From an uncultured Bryobacteraceae bacterium (lineage in GTDB: Bacteria; Acidobacteriota; Terriglobia; Bryobacterales; Bryobacteraceae): a stretch of DNA of 47,641 bases. Positions within the stretch are counted from its first letter, which is position 1; every line of letters begins with the position of its first letter. The notes beneath the pieces are model-generated. The model was not told the DNA's origin and ran no database searches. It worked only from the letters and a program-made list of their open reading frames with translations. This document shows positions 1 through 7,982 of this stretch, in pieces. Position numbers and translations under genes: made by a program. Where the stretch lies: NCBI GenBank assembly GCA_938027685.1, contig CALJAM010000038.1, positions 1-47,641 on the forward strand. The letters run 5' to 3'.

Positions 1-95
1 CGAACGCGGAACGAGCGGTCCTAAATCGCCACATTATCATAGTGCCGCGCGCAGGGGCAACCTCGCCGGGAGAAGAGGCACACGCGATCGGGGGC

Positions 96-171
96 TGGAG
101 CCACCCGCCGGGATCGAACCGGCGACCTGCTGATTACGAATCAGCCGCTCTACCAGCTGAGCTAGGGTGGC
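96..171 (-). tRNA. tRNA-Thr (anticodon CGT), CCA encoded
   Basis: Read on the minus strand this is a complete 76-nt cloverleaf. The acceptor stem GCCACCC pairs with GGGTGGC, followed by discriminator T and a genomically encoded CCA (96-98). The D-arm contains AGCTCAGCTGGTAGAGC. The anticodon arm is GCTGA-TTCGTAA-TCAGC, so the anticodon is CGT and it decodes ACG threonine. The T-arm carries GGTTCGATCC. It lies divergent to the sulfatase at 200, and its -10 box overlaps that of the sulfatase. The 95 bases to its left hold no recognisable gene. Confidence 0.96.
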
Positions 172-182
172 TTTCCAACGCT

Positions 183-188
183 ATTATA
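183..188 (-). promoter_or_regulatory. -10 box of tRNA-Thr
   Basis: The minus strand reads TATAAT, preceded by TG, ending 12 nt before the first base of the tRNA. No good -35 hexamer is visible at 16-18 nt spacing, so it may act as an extended -10 promoter. Confidence 0.6.
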
Positions 189-192
189 CACT
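187..192 (+). promoter_or_regulatory. -10 box for a leaderless sulfatase mRNA
   Basis: TACACT sits 7 nt before the ATG at 200, so a transcript starting 6-8 nt after the hexamer would begin at or next to the start codon. It overlaps the divergent tRNA -10 box at 183-188. No Shine-Dalgarno sequence precedes the ATG. Confidence 0.4.
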
Positions 193-199
193 ACGCTTG

Positions 200-1606
200 A
201 TGAATCGCCAGTTCCCCATGTGCACCCTGCCCAAACGCCGGGATTTCTTGCTCTCGCTCGGCGTGACCCCCTCGATCTTCTCCACCGCCGCCCCCAGATT
301 CAACGTGCTGCTGATCGCCGTGGACGACCTGAGGCCCGAGTTGGGCTGTTACGGCAACACCCTCATCCGCACGCCGAATATCGACCGACTCGCTCGTCGG
401 GGCGTGCGCTTCGAACGCGCCTATTGCCAGTACCCGCTGTGCAATCCCTCCCGGACCTCCCTGTTGACGGGCAGGTATCCCACGACGACACGGGTGCTGG
501 ACAACATCCGCTACTTCCGTGATGAGTTCCCCGATCGGTTGACGCTGCCCCAACTCTTCCGCCGGAACGGTTACGTCACCGCGCGCACGGGCAAGATCTA
601 TCACGGCGTCATCGACGACGCGCCGTCCTGGGACGAAGGAGGCGAACCGGTCCTGCGGCGCCAAGCGCCTTCACCCGAACAACGCGCCCGCCAAGCCCGC
701 AACTCCGATCGTTGGGAGGCGACGCCAGGGGAGGGCGAGGACCAGCCCGACTTCCGCACTGCCACGCGCGCCATCGAACTGCTGGAGAAATACAAGGACC
801 GCCCCTTTTTCCTCGGCGTGGGCTTCGTCAAGCCGCACAGCCCGCTGGTGGCGCCCCGCAAATACTTCGATCTTTATGACCCCGCGCGAATGCCGCTTCC
901 GGCCGATTTCGCGCCGCGGCCCACGCTCCCGCCCGGGGTCCCCGCCGCCGCCTTGCCCGAACGCAACGGCGACCTGTTCATCGACCGGGAAGCCACGCCC
1001 GAGGCCGCACGCGAAATGATCCGCGCCTACTACGCCTGCGTGTCCTTCATGGATGCGCAGGTCGGACGCGTGCTGGACAAACTCGAAGCTCTGGGGCTGA
1101 GGGAGCGCACCATCATCGTGCTCTTCGGAGACCACGGCTATCATCTCGGCGAGAAGGGCAAGTGGTCCAAACACAACTCGCTTTACGAGGTGGCCACGCG
1201 CGTGCCGTTGCTGATCGTCGCGCCCGGCACAGCCCGTGAAAACGCAGTCTGTCCGCGCACCGTGGAGCTGGTCGACCTCTACCCCACGCTCGCCGAACTG
1301 TGCGGGCTCCAGCCGCCTTCAGGCCTCGAGGGCCAAAGCCTCGTACCGCTGCTGCGCAATCCGCGCTCGAGTTGGGAACATCCCGCATACACGGTGACGC
1401 TTCGCGGCAAGATCTTCGGCCGCACCGTGCGCACCGAGCGCTACCGCTACACGGAGTGGGACCCCGAGGGATCTCAAGCCGAGCTTTACGACCACCGTGA
1501 TGACCCAGGCGAGCGCAGGAATCTGGCTGCCGAAGCCTCCCATGCCGCCGTGCGCAAGCAAATGCGGGCTCTACTCGCCAGACTTCCTGCGACCCCGCCT
1601 TCATGA
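200..1606 (+). CDS. Tat-exported formylglycine sulfatase, iduronate-2-sulfatase-like
   Basis: A 468-residue hydrolase expected to cleave sulfate esters, probably from sulfated glycans, outside the cytoplasm. The N-terminus carries a twin-arginine-type signal (KRRDFLLSL, residues 12-20). The core begins with FNVLLIAVDDLRPELG, whose Asp pair (42-43) binds metal. The sulfatase signature CNPSR (81-85) supplies the cysteine converted to formylglycine. A second metal-site segment, FGDHGYHLGEKGKWSKH, lies in the C-terminal half. The frame stays open back to 167, but that would overlap the tRNA. ATG 200 is favoured by the -10 box 7 nt upstream, and ATG 218 is an alternative. No sulfatase-maturing enzyme is in the window. 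The family is certain; the substrate is inferred only from similarity. Confidence 0.93.
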   Translation: MNRQFPMCTLPKRRDFLLSLGVTPSIFSTAAPRFNVLLIAVDDLRPELGCYGNTLIRTPNIDRLARRGVRFERAYCQYPLCNPSRTSLLTGRYPTTTRVLDNIRYFRDEFPDRLTLPQLFRRNGYVTARTGKIYHGVIDDAPSWDEGGEPVLRRQAPSPEQRARQARNSDRWEATPGEGEDQPDFRTATRAIELLEKYKDRPFFLGVGFVKPHSPLVAPRKYFDLYDPARMPLPADFAPRPTLPPGVPAAALPERNGDLFIDREATPEAAREMIRAYYACVSFMDAQVGRVLDKLEALGLRERTIIVLFGDHGYHLGEKGKWSKHNSLYEVATRVPLLIVAPGTARENAVCPRTVELVDLYPTLAELCGLQPPSGLEGQSLVPLLRNPRSSWEHPAYTVTLRGKIFGRTVRTERYRYTEWDPEGSQAELYDHRDDPGERRNLAAEASHAAVRKQMRALLARLPATPPS

Positions 1607-1633
1607 GCGTGCCGGCTTCCGGATGTATGATTC

Positions 1634-2142
1634 ATGCGACCGGCGGTGCGCCGGAAGCCTCTGCAGAGAACGATATCCTTTCGGTTAAACGGCAAGCCTC
1701 ACCCAACCGACACCGACCGCGAGCGGATGCTGCTCCGGGTGCTGCGATGCGATCTGGGGCTAACGGGAACCAACTTCGGTCGTAGGGCCGGACTGTGCCG
1801 CGCCTGTTCCGTGCTCGTCGACAACGAGACCGTGCGCGCCTGCGCGACGCCGGTCGGCTCTCTGGAGAGCAGGCGGGTGCTCACGATCGAGGGGTTGAGC
1901 CGCGAGGGCGGTTGCGTCCGGTGCAGCGGGCGTTTCTGGAACGACACGCCTTCCAGGGCGGCTTTTGCACGCCCGGAATGGTCATGAAGGAGCAGGCCCT
2001 GCCCGGGCGGAATCCGCGGCCGACGCGCGAGGAAATCACTCGCGCCATGAACGACAACCTGTGGCGGTGTGCCTTGCACTCGCGCATCGTAGAAGCCATC
2101 GGGCAGGCGGCGCGCACCGTGCGTGGGGGAGGCGGCCCATGA
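1634..2142 (+). pseudogene. Decayed 2Fe-2S subunit of a molybdenum hydroxylase (isoquinoline 1-oxidoreductase/xanthine dehydrogenase type)
   Basis: Two overlapping frames together spell the small iron-sulfur subunit. The first (1634 to about 1915) has FRLNGKP, DLGLTGTNFG, GLCRACSVLVD and LTIEGL. The second (from about 1912) has VQRAFLERHAFQGGFCTPGM, NPRPTREEITRAMNDNL and HSRIVEAI. Restoring one missing base near 1912-1918 would join them as about 169 residues. Several cluster cysteines are also gone: the usual GCGAGLCGAC is GRRAGLCRAC, FQCG is FQGG, and NLCRCG is NLWRCA. The protein could therefore not hold both 2Fe-2S clusters even with the frame repaired. The end overlaps the next remnant by ATGA, preserving the ancestral coupling. 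This is an old relic, not a fresh break. Confidence 0.85.
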
Positions 2143-2477
2143 GTTCCGCGTAGATGCGCATGCGACGGCCCGACCTGCTGTGCACGCCCGGGCTGTTCAT
2201 CCTGATTCCGCTCGGGGACTTGCTCGACGGACCGGAGCCCGCGCGTCTGCCCCAGCGGCCGGGCTATGCGGGGGATTTCAATGCATACCTGCGGGTCGCG
2301 TCGGACAACCGCATCACCTGCTAGGTAGGCAAGGTCGAGTCGGGCCGGAGCTCGATGACCGTGTTGACGCAGCTTCCGGCCGACGAGCCGGACGTAAAGC
2401 TCGACGCCGTCGGAGTGCGGCTGCTGCGGCCGCCCATAACGCCAGAGCGCATCCGCGAAGCCTTGCGTAAGAGTTGA
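2139..2477 (+). pseudogene. Internally deleted relic of the molybdopterin-binding large subunit
   Basis: Read in one frame from ATG 2139, this stretch has in-frame TAG codons at 2151 and 2322 and a final TGA at 2475. The start resembles the N-terminus of isoquinoline-oxidoreductase beta subunits: a hydrophobic lead, then GDFNAYLRVASDNRITC, VGKVE and SMTVLTQLPADEPDVKLD. It then jumps straight to what looks like the family's extreme C-terminus, VGVRLLRPPITPERIREAL. A functional subunit has about 700 residues, so roughly 600 codons of catalytic core are missing. It directly follows the 2Fe-2S subunit relic in the normal operon order. The family call rests on recalled motif similarity. Confidence 0.7.
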
Positions 2478-2481
2478 ATTC

Positions 2482-3865
2482 TCACCGGCCGAACAGCAGA
2501 CGGCAGTTGCCTTTCAAGCCGGCCTCTTCGGCTGCCGAAAAGCCGAAGCCGTTCCAACGGTAGGCAGCCACGCGCGAGACCGCAGCGGAAGGATTCGGCG
2601 CAAGGAAGGAATCGGCGCGGTGCAGCGGGCAGAGAGTGCCGTCCTCGAGCAGCCCCGCATCGGCCAAAGGCCAGGCGAGCCCGCTGCCGCGCCACAGCGG
2701 GATGAGCCCGCCAGGCCCGATACGGTAGACGTACGCCCGCAGTCCCCTTTCGCCGTCGAGCGTGGAGTAGCGGCGTTCCAGAGTCAACAGCAGGACGTCG
2801 CCATCCGGTTTCGAGAGCGGACCGGCTTCGACAGCCGCTAAGGGAAGGGGCGGCGATTGCCAACGCTCGCCCGATGGGCCGCGCCCCAGCAACACGACGC
2901 CGCCCGTTCGCGACTCCCCGCGCAACTCCCAGCGCCCCGCCCGCATCGGCGCGCGAAGCTCGATCGTGCAACCGGCCAGCGCCAAGCTCGCTTGGTCGTC
3001 GTTGCCGGCCGGCTGCGGAGAGCTGGAGCCGAGCGGGATCCTCGTTGCCAGCGCACGTGCACGGACTTGCCCCCGGCTTACGCGCAAATCCGCAATCATG
3101 CCGAGCTTTGTCGCGGCGTCCCTCCGATCGAACACGAAGTTACCGAGCGAGTAGAACACCGGCCGACCCTCCACGCAGTCGGGGGCCTGCGCAACGTGCG
3201 GGTGGTGTCCGATCACCACATCCGCGCCCTGCGCCACGGGCCAGCGCGCGGCCTGCTTCTGCGAGGCGTTCGGTCGCGGTTCGTATTCCCTGCCCCAATG
3301 CACGAAGACCACCACCAGCTGGGAAAGCCGGCGCGCGAGACGCAGCTTCTGCGCCGGCTCGAGTGATGGCGCCGAAACAATTCTGCGAGAGCGCCCCGGG
3401 ACTTGATTGAAGGAGACGATCGCCACCGTCGCTTCACCCAGCTTCAGGAACTGAGGCGAGTCCTCGAAATTCAGCGGCGTGATCCCCGCCTCGCGCAGGA
3501 TTCGCCGCGTAGACTCCCAACGGGCGGGCCCGAGATCCCCCGAATGATTGTTTTCGATGCCTGCGGCTCGGAAACCGGCCGCCGCCAGCAGCTCGGCAAA
3601 GGCAGGCGGTGTGGCGAAACACAGGCGGACAGGGGGCCCGCACTCCTCGGGCGGCCCGAACACGCCTTCCAAGTTGCCGGCGACGAAGGCTGCGCTGCGA
3701 AACAGATCCGCAAATGGCGCGAAGGGCGAGCGGCCCGTGCGCTCGATCTGCGTCCGCGCGCCGCGGGAGAGCCATGATATCGGCCGTGAAGAGAAGCCGG
3801 CTTCCCCCGGCGCCGGCGACGGCCGCGGCGAGACAGAGAGTCAGAACGGATCGCGCGGGGGACAT
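2482..3865 (-). pseudogene. CapA/PgsA-like metallophosphoesterase, single frameshift near 3772
   Basis: The ATG at 3865 opens a secretion signal (MSPARSVLTLCLAAAVAGAG) and the canonical CapA start LLFTADIM. The frame then breaks. Removing one G of the GG at 3772-3773 (minus strand) restores LSRGARTQIERTG...FADLFRSAAFVAGNLEGVFG, which runs without interruption to the stop at 2482, giving about 460 residues. Later motifs fit the family: AGIENNHSGDLG, VFVHWGREYEPRPNASQ, VVIGHHPHVAQAPD and VFYSLGNFVFD. CapA proteins are exported calcineurin-like enzymes tied to poly-gamma-glutamate or capsule metabolism. The start overlaps the preceding minus-strand gene by 25 nt, so they formed one transcription unit. 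Only one lesion is seen, so inactivation would be recent, or this is a local sequencing error. Confidence 0.83.
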
Positions 3866-5618
3866 GAGAGCACTGCCTCAGACAAATACGGCCGGATCCG
3901 CGCGGGCCGCGTTTCGGAGGGCAAACGCCGCCGCCACTCTTCATCGTTGAGCAGCTCCTGGGACGCGAACTCGTAGTAAGAGTACGCCGCTCCCTTGACA
4001 ATCTGGGTGCGCCCGTAGAAGGGCGTGACGTGGTCCCACTCGAGGGGCCGCCCCACTGCCGCCAACAGGTACGGAACCGCGTGGCGGCCGCCGCCGGCCA
4101 CGTCCGCGATCTTGGGCATGGGATCGGGCGTGGAAAGGGCCAGATCCTCGCGAGCCAGACTCTTGAAGACCAGAAAGTTGTGCTCGGCAATGCGCGGAAC
4201 CTTCGGCGGCCAGAATGCGCGCGGCCTCGGCGTCGCCGGCCGGATCGCCGCTGCGGACGGCCGCGAGCGAGCGAAACATTTTGGCCATTTTTGTTTCGAT
4301 CGGCAGCGCGGCGCGCGCCTCCCGCACCAGCTCCCAGAAAGCGGGAACGGCCTGCCGCCGCTCACGCAAAATGAACAAGCCCTGGAAGGCCGCGCCGTAC
4401 AGCTCCCAGAAGAGGTCGGTCGTCACCAGGAACGGCGGCCGGTGCATCGCGAAGGGCTGCTCCAGGCACGGGTAGCTTTCGGCCTCGTACGGCTGGTAGA
4501 GCTGATCGTAGGCGGTGGGCCTCAGCAGGCCGCCGTAACGTTCGAAGCGCTCCGCGTCGGCGGGATCCTCCAGAAACATCCAGGCATTGACTACGTCGGC
4601 GAGGGGATCTCGATCGGCGCGTAATCGAGCAGTAGGATCGAACCCTCGCGCGTTACGCCTACCAGGCCACGTCCGTCCGCCGTGACGGCGGGCGGGAGGA
4701 TGAATCGTCCGCCGGCGGCCTTGCGCACCGCGCTGCGCCCGGGTTGCATCAGCAACTCCGCACCGTCGGAATCCGGACGCCAGTGAAGCAGCCCGATGCC
4801 GTTGGGAGTAGGGATGAGCGATCCCCCGCACAGACCGCCCGGCAGCGGCTCGGTCTTCTCCCAGTGGTCCGTCGCGTATCTGGCGGCATGGAAGCAACCT
4901 TTGGCATCCTCCCAGAGCAGTAAGTGGCCCGTGGGATGAAAGGCTACGGGCAGGGCGGAGGCAGCCGCCAGTCCGCCGACCAGCCGCCAGTTCTGATCCT
5001 CCGGGACCGGGTCGGGCCTTTTACCCGGGCCGACGACCCAGTAACGGCGGCGGCCGTCCTCGGTAACGGATTCGACACGAAAACGCTTTTCATCAAGTTT
5101 GATCCCGAAGAACAACCGGTGCGCGTAGACGTCCCGGCCCCGCTCCTCGTCGCGTCCCACGAGGAACGGCCTGGGTCCCGCGAGTGAACGCTCGATCGGC
5201 CGCTTGTCGCGGTAGATTTGACGCGCGGTCCGGCCGGAGGTCTCGGGCGCCAGCCTCCAGATCACCCATTCAGCGCCCTGCCGGCCGGCCACGAACAGTT
5301 GCGTGCCTTGAGGATGCCAGGCGATCCGGCGCGCCAGGGCCCCTGCGGCGGGCGCGAGAGTTCACGCAGCCCAGCGTCGCCGATCTTCCACAGCGTCAAG
5401 ACCCCGGCCCCGGTCGAGTCCGTCAGCAACAGCGCGACTTCCGGACCATGCGGAGCCGCGGCTACGTCCAGCGGTTTGGTTGCAGAGGGCAGGGGCACGC
5501 GGGCCGCGTGCATCGGCGAAGGAGTCACCTTGACTTCAGGCAAGTCGAACAACGACGCGCCCACCCCGGGCCGAACCGCGAGCAGTAAGAGCGCCATAAA
5601 GCCCCTCATCCCGACCAC
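3841..5618 (-). pseudogene. Secreted propeller-like plus helical protein of unknown function, three frameshifts
   Basis: Three single-base corrections rebuild one reading frame of about 592 residues. One base is missing from the G/C run near 5340 (PPQG joins ALARRIAWHPQGTQLFVAG). One C is missing from the CCCC run near 4608 (DYAPIEIP joins LADVVNAWMFLED). One extra G lies near 4200 (ARILAAE joins VPRIAEHNFLVFKSLA). The product has a signal peptide (MRGFMALLLLAVRPG) and a beta-propeller-like N-half with WHPQG-type strands. A helical C-half contains FLVTTDLFWELYGAAF, loosely like DUF3160 proteins; I am not certain of that assignment. It overlaps the capA-like gene downstream by 25 nt. The function is unknown. 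Confidence 0.7.
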
Positions 5619-5699
5619 CCGCTCAAGTCTAGCTCAGTCGGAGCCCGGCGCAATCTTGAATTTCGCCCGTCTTTTCCAGCGGTGCGCGGTCCTTGGCTG

Positions 5700-5732
5700 T
5701 TACTGCTCAGTTTCTGCGATGAGCGACAGTAA
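5700..5732. repeat. Interrupted inverted repeat upstream of the broken secreted-protein gene
   Basis: TTACTG-CTCA (5700-5709) is complementary to TGAG-cga-CAGTAA (5720-5732), giving a 10-bp stem with a 3-nt bulge. It lies in the 168-bp gap between the URO-D-like gene and the start of the disrupted minus-strand pair. An operator or an RNA hairpin is possible. No protein gene is seen in this gap. Confidence 0.35.
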
Positions 5733-5786
5733 TTCAGGAAACTGCCTACCGTGGGGCGCCGGCGGCTGAATCGCTGCAACGGAAAT

Positions 5787-6809
5787 CTATCGCTGCCGGG
5801 CCGCACGGATCATAGCGCGCAGGTTTTCGGGCGGCGTGGTGGCGGGTATGGCGCAGCCGGCGTTGAGGATGAAGCGCGGCGTGTCCGCGAAAATGTCCAT
5901 CAGCTCCCGGGTCTTCTGCTCAACCAGCGAGGGCGTCCCCAGGGCAAGCACGCCGCTCGGATCGAGGTTGCCGACGAAGGTCGCTCGACTCGCCAGCACG
6001 TCGTGGGCGCGGCGGGCATCGGTCTTGTAGTCCAGCTCCAGCGCGTCGGCTCCGGTAGCGATCATGTCCTCCAGGATCGGTTCGGTCTTGCCGCAGATGT
6101 GCAGCATGTAGGGAAGCCCGAGCGCATGCGCCTGCTCGACCACACGTTTTTCGTAGGGCCAGGCGAATCGGCGGTAAAGCTGCGGCGAGATGACGCTGGG
6201 GCCGGCCGGGCTGTCGCCGTTCGAAACCATGTGCGCCCCGGTCTGCGCCATCAGGCGGATGAACTGTAGCGTGGCCTCGGCGGCATAATCGAGCAGGCGG
6301 CTCACGTCTTCCTCTCGGTCCGGGTCGACGAGATCCAGCATCCACTGAGAGGCGCCTCGCATCAGGCTGGCCAGCGAGAAGGGACACTGGTCGCAGTTGC
6401 CGCGCACAAAGATCTCGTCGCCGAAGTGGCGCTCGAGCAGGCGCACGGCCTCCAGCCACACCTGTACGCCCTCGTATCGGGCGACGTCGGGCGGCTCCAG
6501 TTCGCGCACGTCCTCCAGACGCTTCAGCCGCGCACCTCGACAGAGCGCGGGTTCGTCCTCGGGGAACTCGACGGGCACGCCCAGCGCGCCTGCCAGCGTA
6601 GCCGTATCTATGTCCACCACGATGCCGTCGTAACCGTATTTCTCGACGGCGAGAATGAACGAGCGCGCCACGGCCCCCGGGTCGCGTCGAAAGACGCTCA
6701 TCGTGACGCCGGCCTCACGTGCGGCCATCATGAAGTTGTGCAGCATCACGGGCGTTGCGTCAGGCCGCTCCCCGCGCAGCGCCGCTTGGATTCGCTGACA
6801 GCCGTTCAT
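5787..6809 (-). CDS. URO-D-superfamily protein, MtaA/CmuA-like (zinc methyltransferase motif)
   Basis: A 340-residue TIM-barrel protein of the uroporphyrinogen decarboxylase superfamily. It carries H237-I-C239 in LPYMLHICGKTEP and a late cysteine at 319 in ILNAGCAIP. This is the His-X-Cys-Xn-Cys zinc site of corrinoid-dependent methyltransferases such as MtaA and CmuA, which activates a thiol to accept a methyl group. True HemE enzymes lack this site. A methyltransfer role is therefore inferred. The substrate is unknown and no corrinoid protein is encoded nearby. It is divergent from a second superfamily member at 6880. A TACAAT box lies 12 nt before the ATG. The surrounding genes suggest catabolism, not haem synthesis. 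Confidence 0.85.
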   Translation of the reverse strand: MNGCQRIQAALRGERPDATPVMLHNFMMAAREAGVTMSVFRRDPGAVARSFILAVEKYGYDGIVVDIDTATLAGALGVPVEFPEDEPALCRGARLKRLEDVRELEPPDVARYEGVQVWLEAVRLLERHFGDEIFVRGNCDQCPFSLASLMRGASQWMLDLVDPDREEDVSRLLDYAAEATLQFIRLMAQTGAHMVSNGDSPAGPSVISPQLYRRFAWPYEKRVVEQAHALGLPYMLHICGKTEPILEDMIATGADALELDYKTDARRAHDVLASRATFVGNLDPSGVLALGTPSLVEQKTRELMDIFADTPRFILNAGCAIPATTPPENLRAMIRAARQR

Positions 6810-6821
6810 CGCCTGCGCGCC

Positions 6822-6827
6822 ATTGTA
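6822..6827 (-). promoter_or_regulatory. -10 box (TACAAT) for the MtaA-like gene
   Basis: The minus strand reads TACAAT with 12 nt to the ATG at 6809, giving a predicted leader of about 5 nt and no room for a Shine-Dalgarno sequence. Confidence 0.35.
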
Positions 6828-6867
6828 GCGCTTCGGCCGCGGCCCGGCCTCTTGCCGCAGGGTGACT

Positions 6868-6873
6868 TACAAT
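6868..6873 (+). promoter_or_regulatory. -10 box (TACAAT) for the second URO-D-like gene
   Basis: TACAAT is followed by exactly 6 nt and then GTG 6880, so transcription would be expected to begin at the start codon. This supports GTG 6880 over the upstream in-frame GTG at 6862, which would lie inside the promoter. Confidence 0.45.
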
Positions 6874-6879
6874 GTCGGC

Positions 6880-7941
6880 GTGACGCCGCGCGAGAAATGG
6901 CTGGCGCTGTTTCGGGGCAGCGGTTTTGCGGAGCCGGTCTGCGACTACTGGGCGACCCCGGAAGTGACCCGCCGCCTGCTGCGCGCACTGGACTGTTCCA
7001 CAGAGAGGGAGCTCTACCAAAAGCTGGGCATCGACAAGGGCGTCTTCCTAGCGCCGCGCCACCCGCGCGCCCGGGAAGATACCTGGCATACGGCTTCGCT
7101 GTTCAGCGTGTGGGGCATTCCGACGCGCCGCGTGCCCTACCTGGACGGCGCCGGTTACTACGAGGAGGCCGTGGATCCTCCGCTCGCATCCGCCACCGGC
7201 GTGCGTGAAGTCGAGCGCTACCCCTGGCCGGAGGCTTGCGAGTGGGAAACGGAAGAATTCCGTCGCGAGTGCCTGGCCTGGCGCGACTACCCCATCATCG
7301 GGGCCAATTACGAGCCGTTCTACCTTTACTGCCGGCTGCGGGGCATGCAGCAGGCCCTGGAAGACTTGCTGGCCAACCCCTCCATGGTGGATGCGGCCAT
7401 GGAGCGCATCTTTGAAATCCACGCGGGCATCGTGCGCAAGGCCATGGAGGCGGCAGGCGACCTGATCTGTTTCATTTGCGTGGCCGAGGATCTCGGCACG
7501 CAACAGGGTCCGTTGATGAGCCTGGCCTGCTTCCGGCGCTTCATAAAGCCCTGGCTCAAGAAGATGATCGATCTCGCGCACTGGCTCGGCACGTGGGTGT
7601 TCCATCACAACGACGGCGCCATACGCCCCTTGCTGCCGGAACTCGTCGAGATGGGCATTGACGTTCTCAACCCCGTGCAGTGGCGCTGCCCCGGAATGGA
7701 TCGCAGGCAGTTGGTAGGCGAGTTCGGAAGCGAGCTGGTCTTCCACGGCGCGGTGGACAACCAATTCACGCTTCCGTTCGGACGGCCGGAGGACGTCAAG
7801 CGGGAGGTCTGGGAGAACCTGGAGATTTTCAGTCGTGCCCGCGGCTACATCGTAGCGCCCTGCCACAACATCCAGGCGAACACGCCCACGGCCAACATCC
7901 TCGCCCTTTACGAGGCCGTGGCAGAATGGCGCGGCGTTTGA
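6880..7941 (+). CDS. URO-D-superfamily protein lacking the zinc cysteine
   Basis: A 353-residue member of the uroporphyrinogen decarboxylase superfamily that begins TPREKWLALFRG. Where the MtaA-like neighbour has HICG, this protein reads WVFHHNDGAIRPLL, and its C-terminal barrel segment is VAPCHNIQANTP. The first zinc cysteine is thus replaced and the two proteins are not simple duplicates. Close relatives in other bacteria occur in sugar or methyl-group catabolic clusters, but the reaction is unknown. GTG 6880 is preferred as the start because the frame's earlier GTG falls within the -10 box. The Gfo/Idh/MocA gene follows after 41 nt but has its own promoter. Confidence 0.8.
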   Translation: MTPREKWLALFRGSGFAEPVCDYWATPEVTRRLLRALDCSTERELYQKLGIDKGVFLAPRHPRAREDTWHTASLFSVWGIPTRRVPYLDGAGYYEEAVDPPLASATGVREVERYPWPEACEWETEEFRRECLAWRDYPIIGANYEPFYLYCRLRGMQQALEDLLANPSMVDAAMERIFEIHAGIVRKAMEAAGDLICFICVAEDLGTQQGPLMSLACFRRFIKPWLKKMIDLAHWLGTWVFHHNDGAIRPLLPELVEMGIDVLNPVQWRCPGMDRRQLVGEFGSELVFHGAVDNQFTLPFGRPEDVKREVWENLEIFSRARGYIVAPCHNIQANTPTANILALYEAVAEWRGV

Positions 7942-7968
7942 AAGCCCGGCAGCCGAGCCCGGCTCCGC

Positions 7969-7974
7969 TATACT
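7969..7974 (+). promoter_or_regulatory. -10 box (TATACT) for the oxidoreductase gene
   Basis: TATACT lies 8 nt before ATG 7983 with no Shine-Dalgarno sequence between, predicting a leaderless or nearly leaderless transcript. Confidence 0.45.
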
Positions 7975-7982
7975 GAACCACC

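Noticed and set aside
1-95. Promoter-like CTATGATAAT on the minus strand near 33-42
   Set aside because: No -35 partner is found and the gene it would serve lies outside the window, so it cannot be supported.
5630-5645. tRNA-like D-arm sequence TAGCTCAGTCGGAGCC
   Set aside because: No acceptor, anticodon or T-arm follows at the right distance, so it is a chance match.
5787-7941. Haem-biosynthetic hemE for the two URO-D-like genes
   Set aside because: One has the zinc methyltransferase motif absent from HemE and the other diverges at the same site. There are no haem-pathway neighbours.
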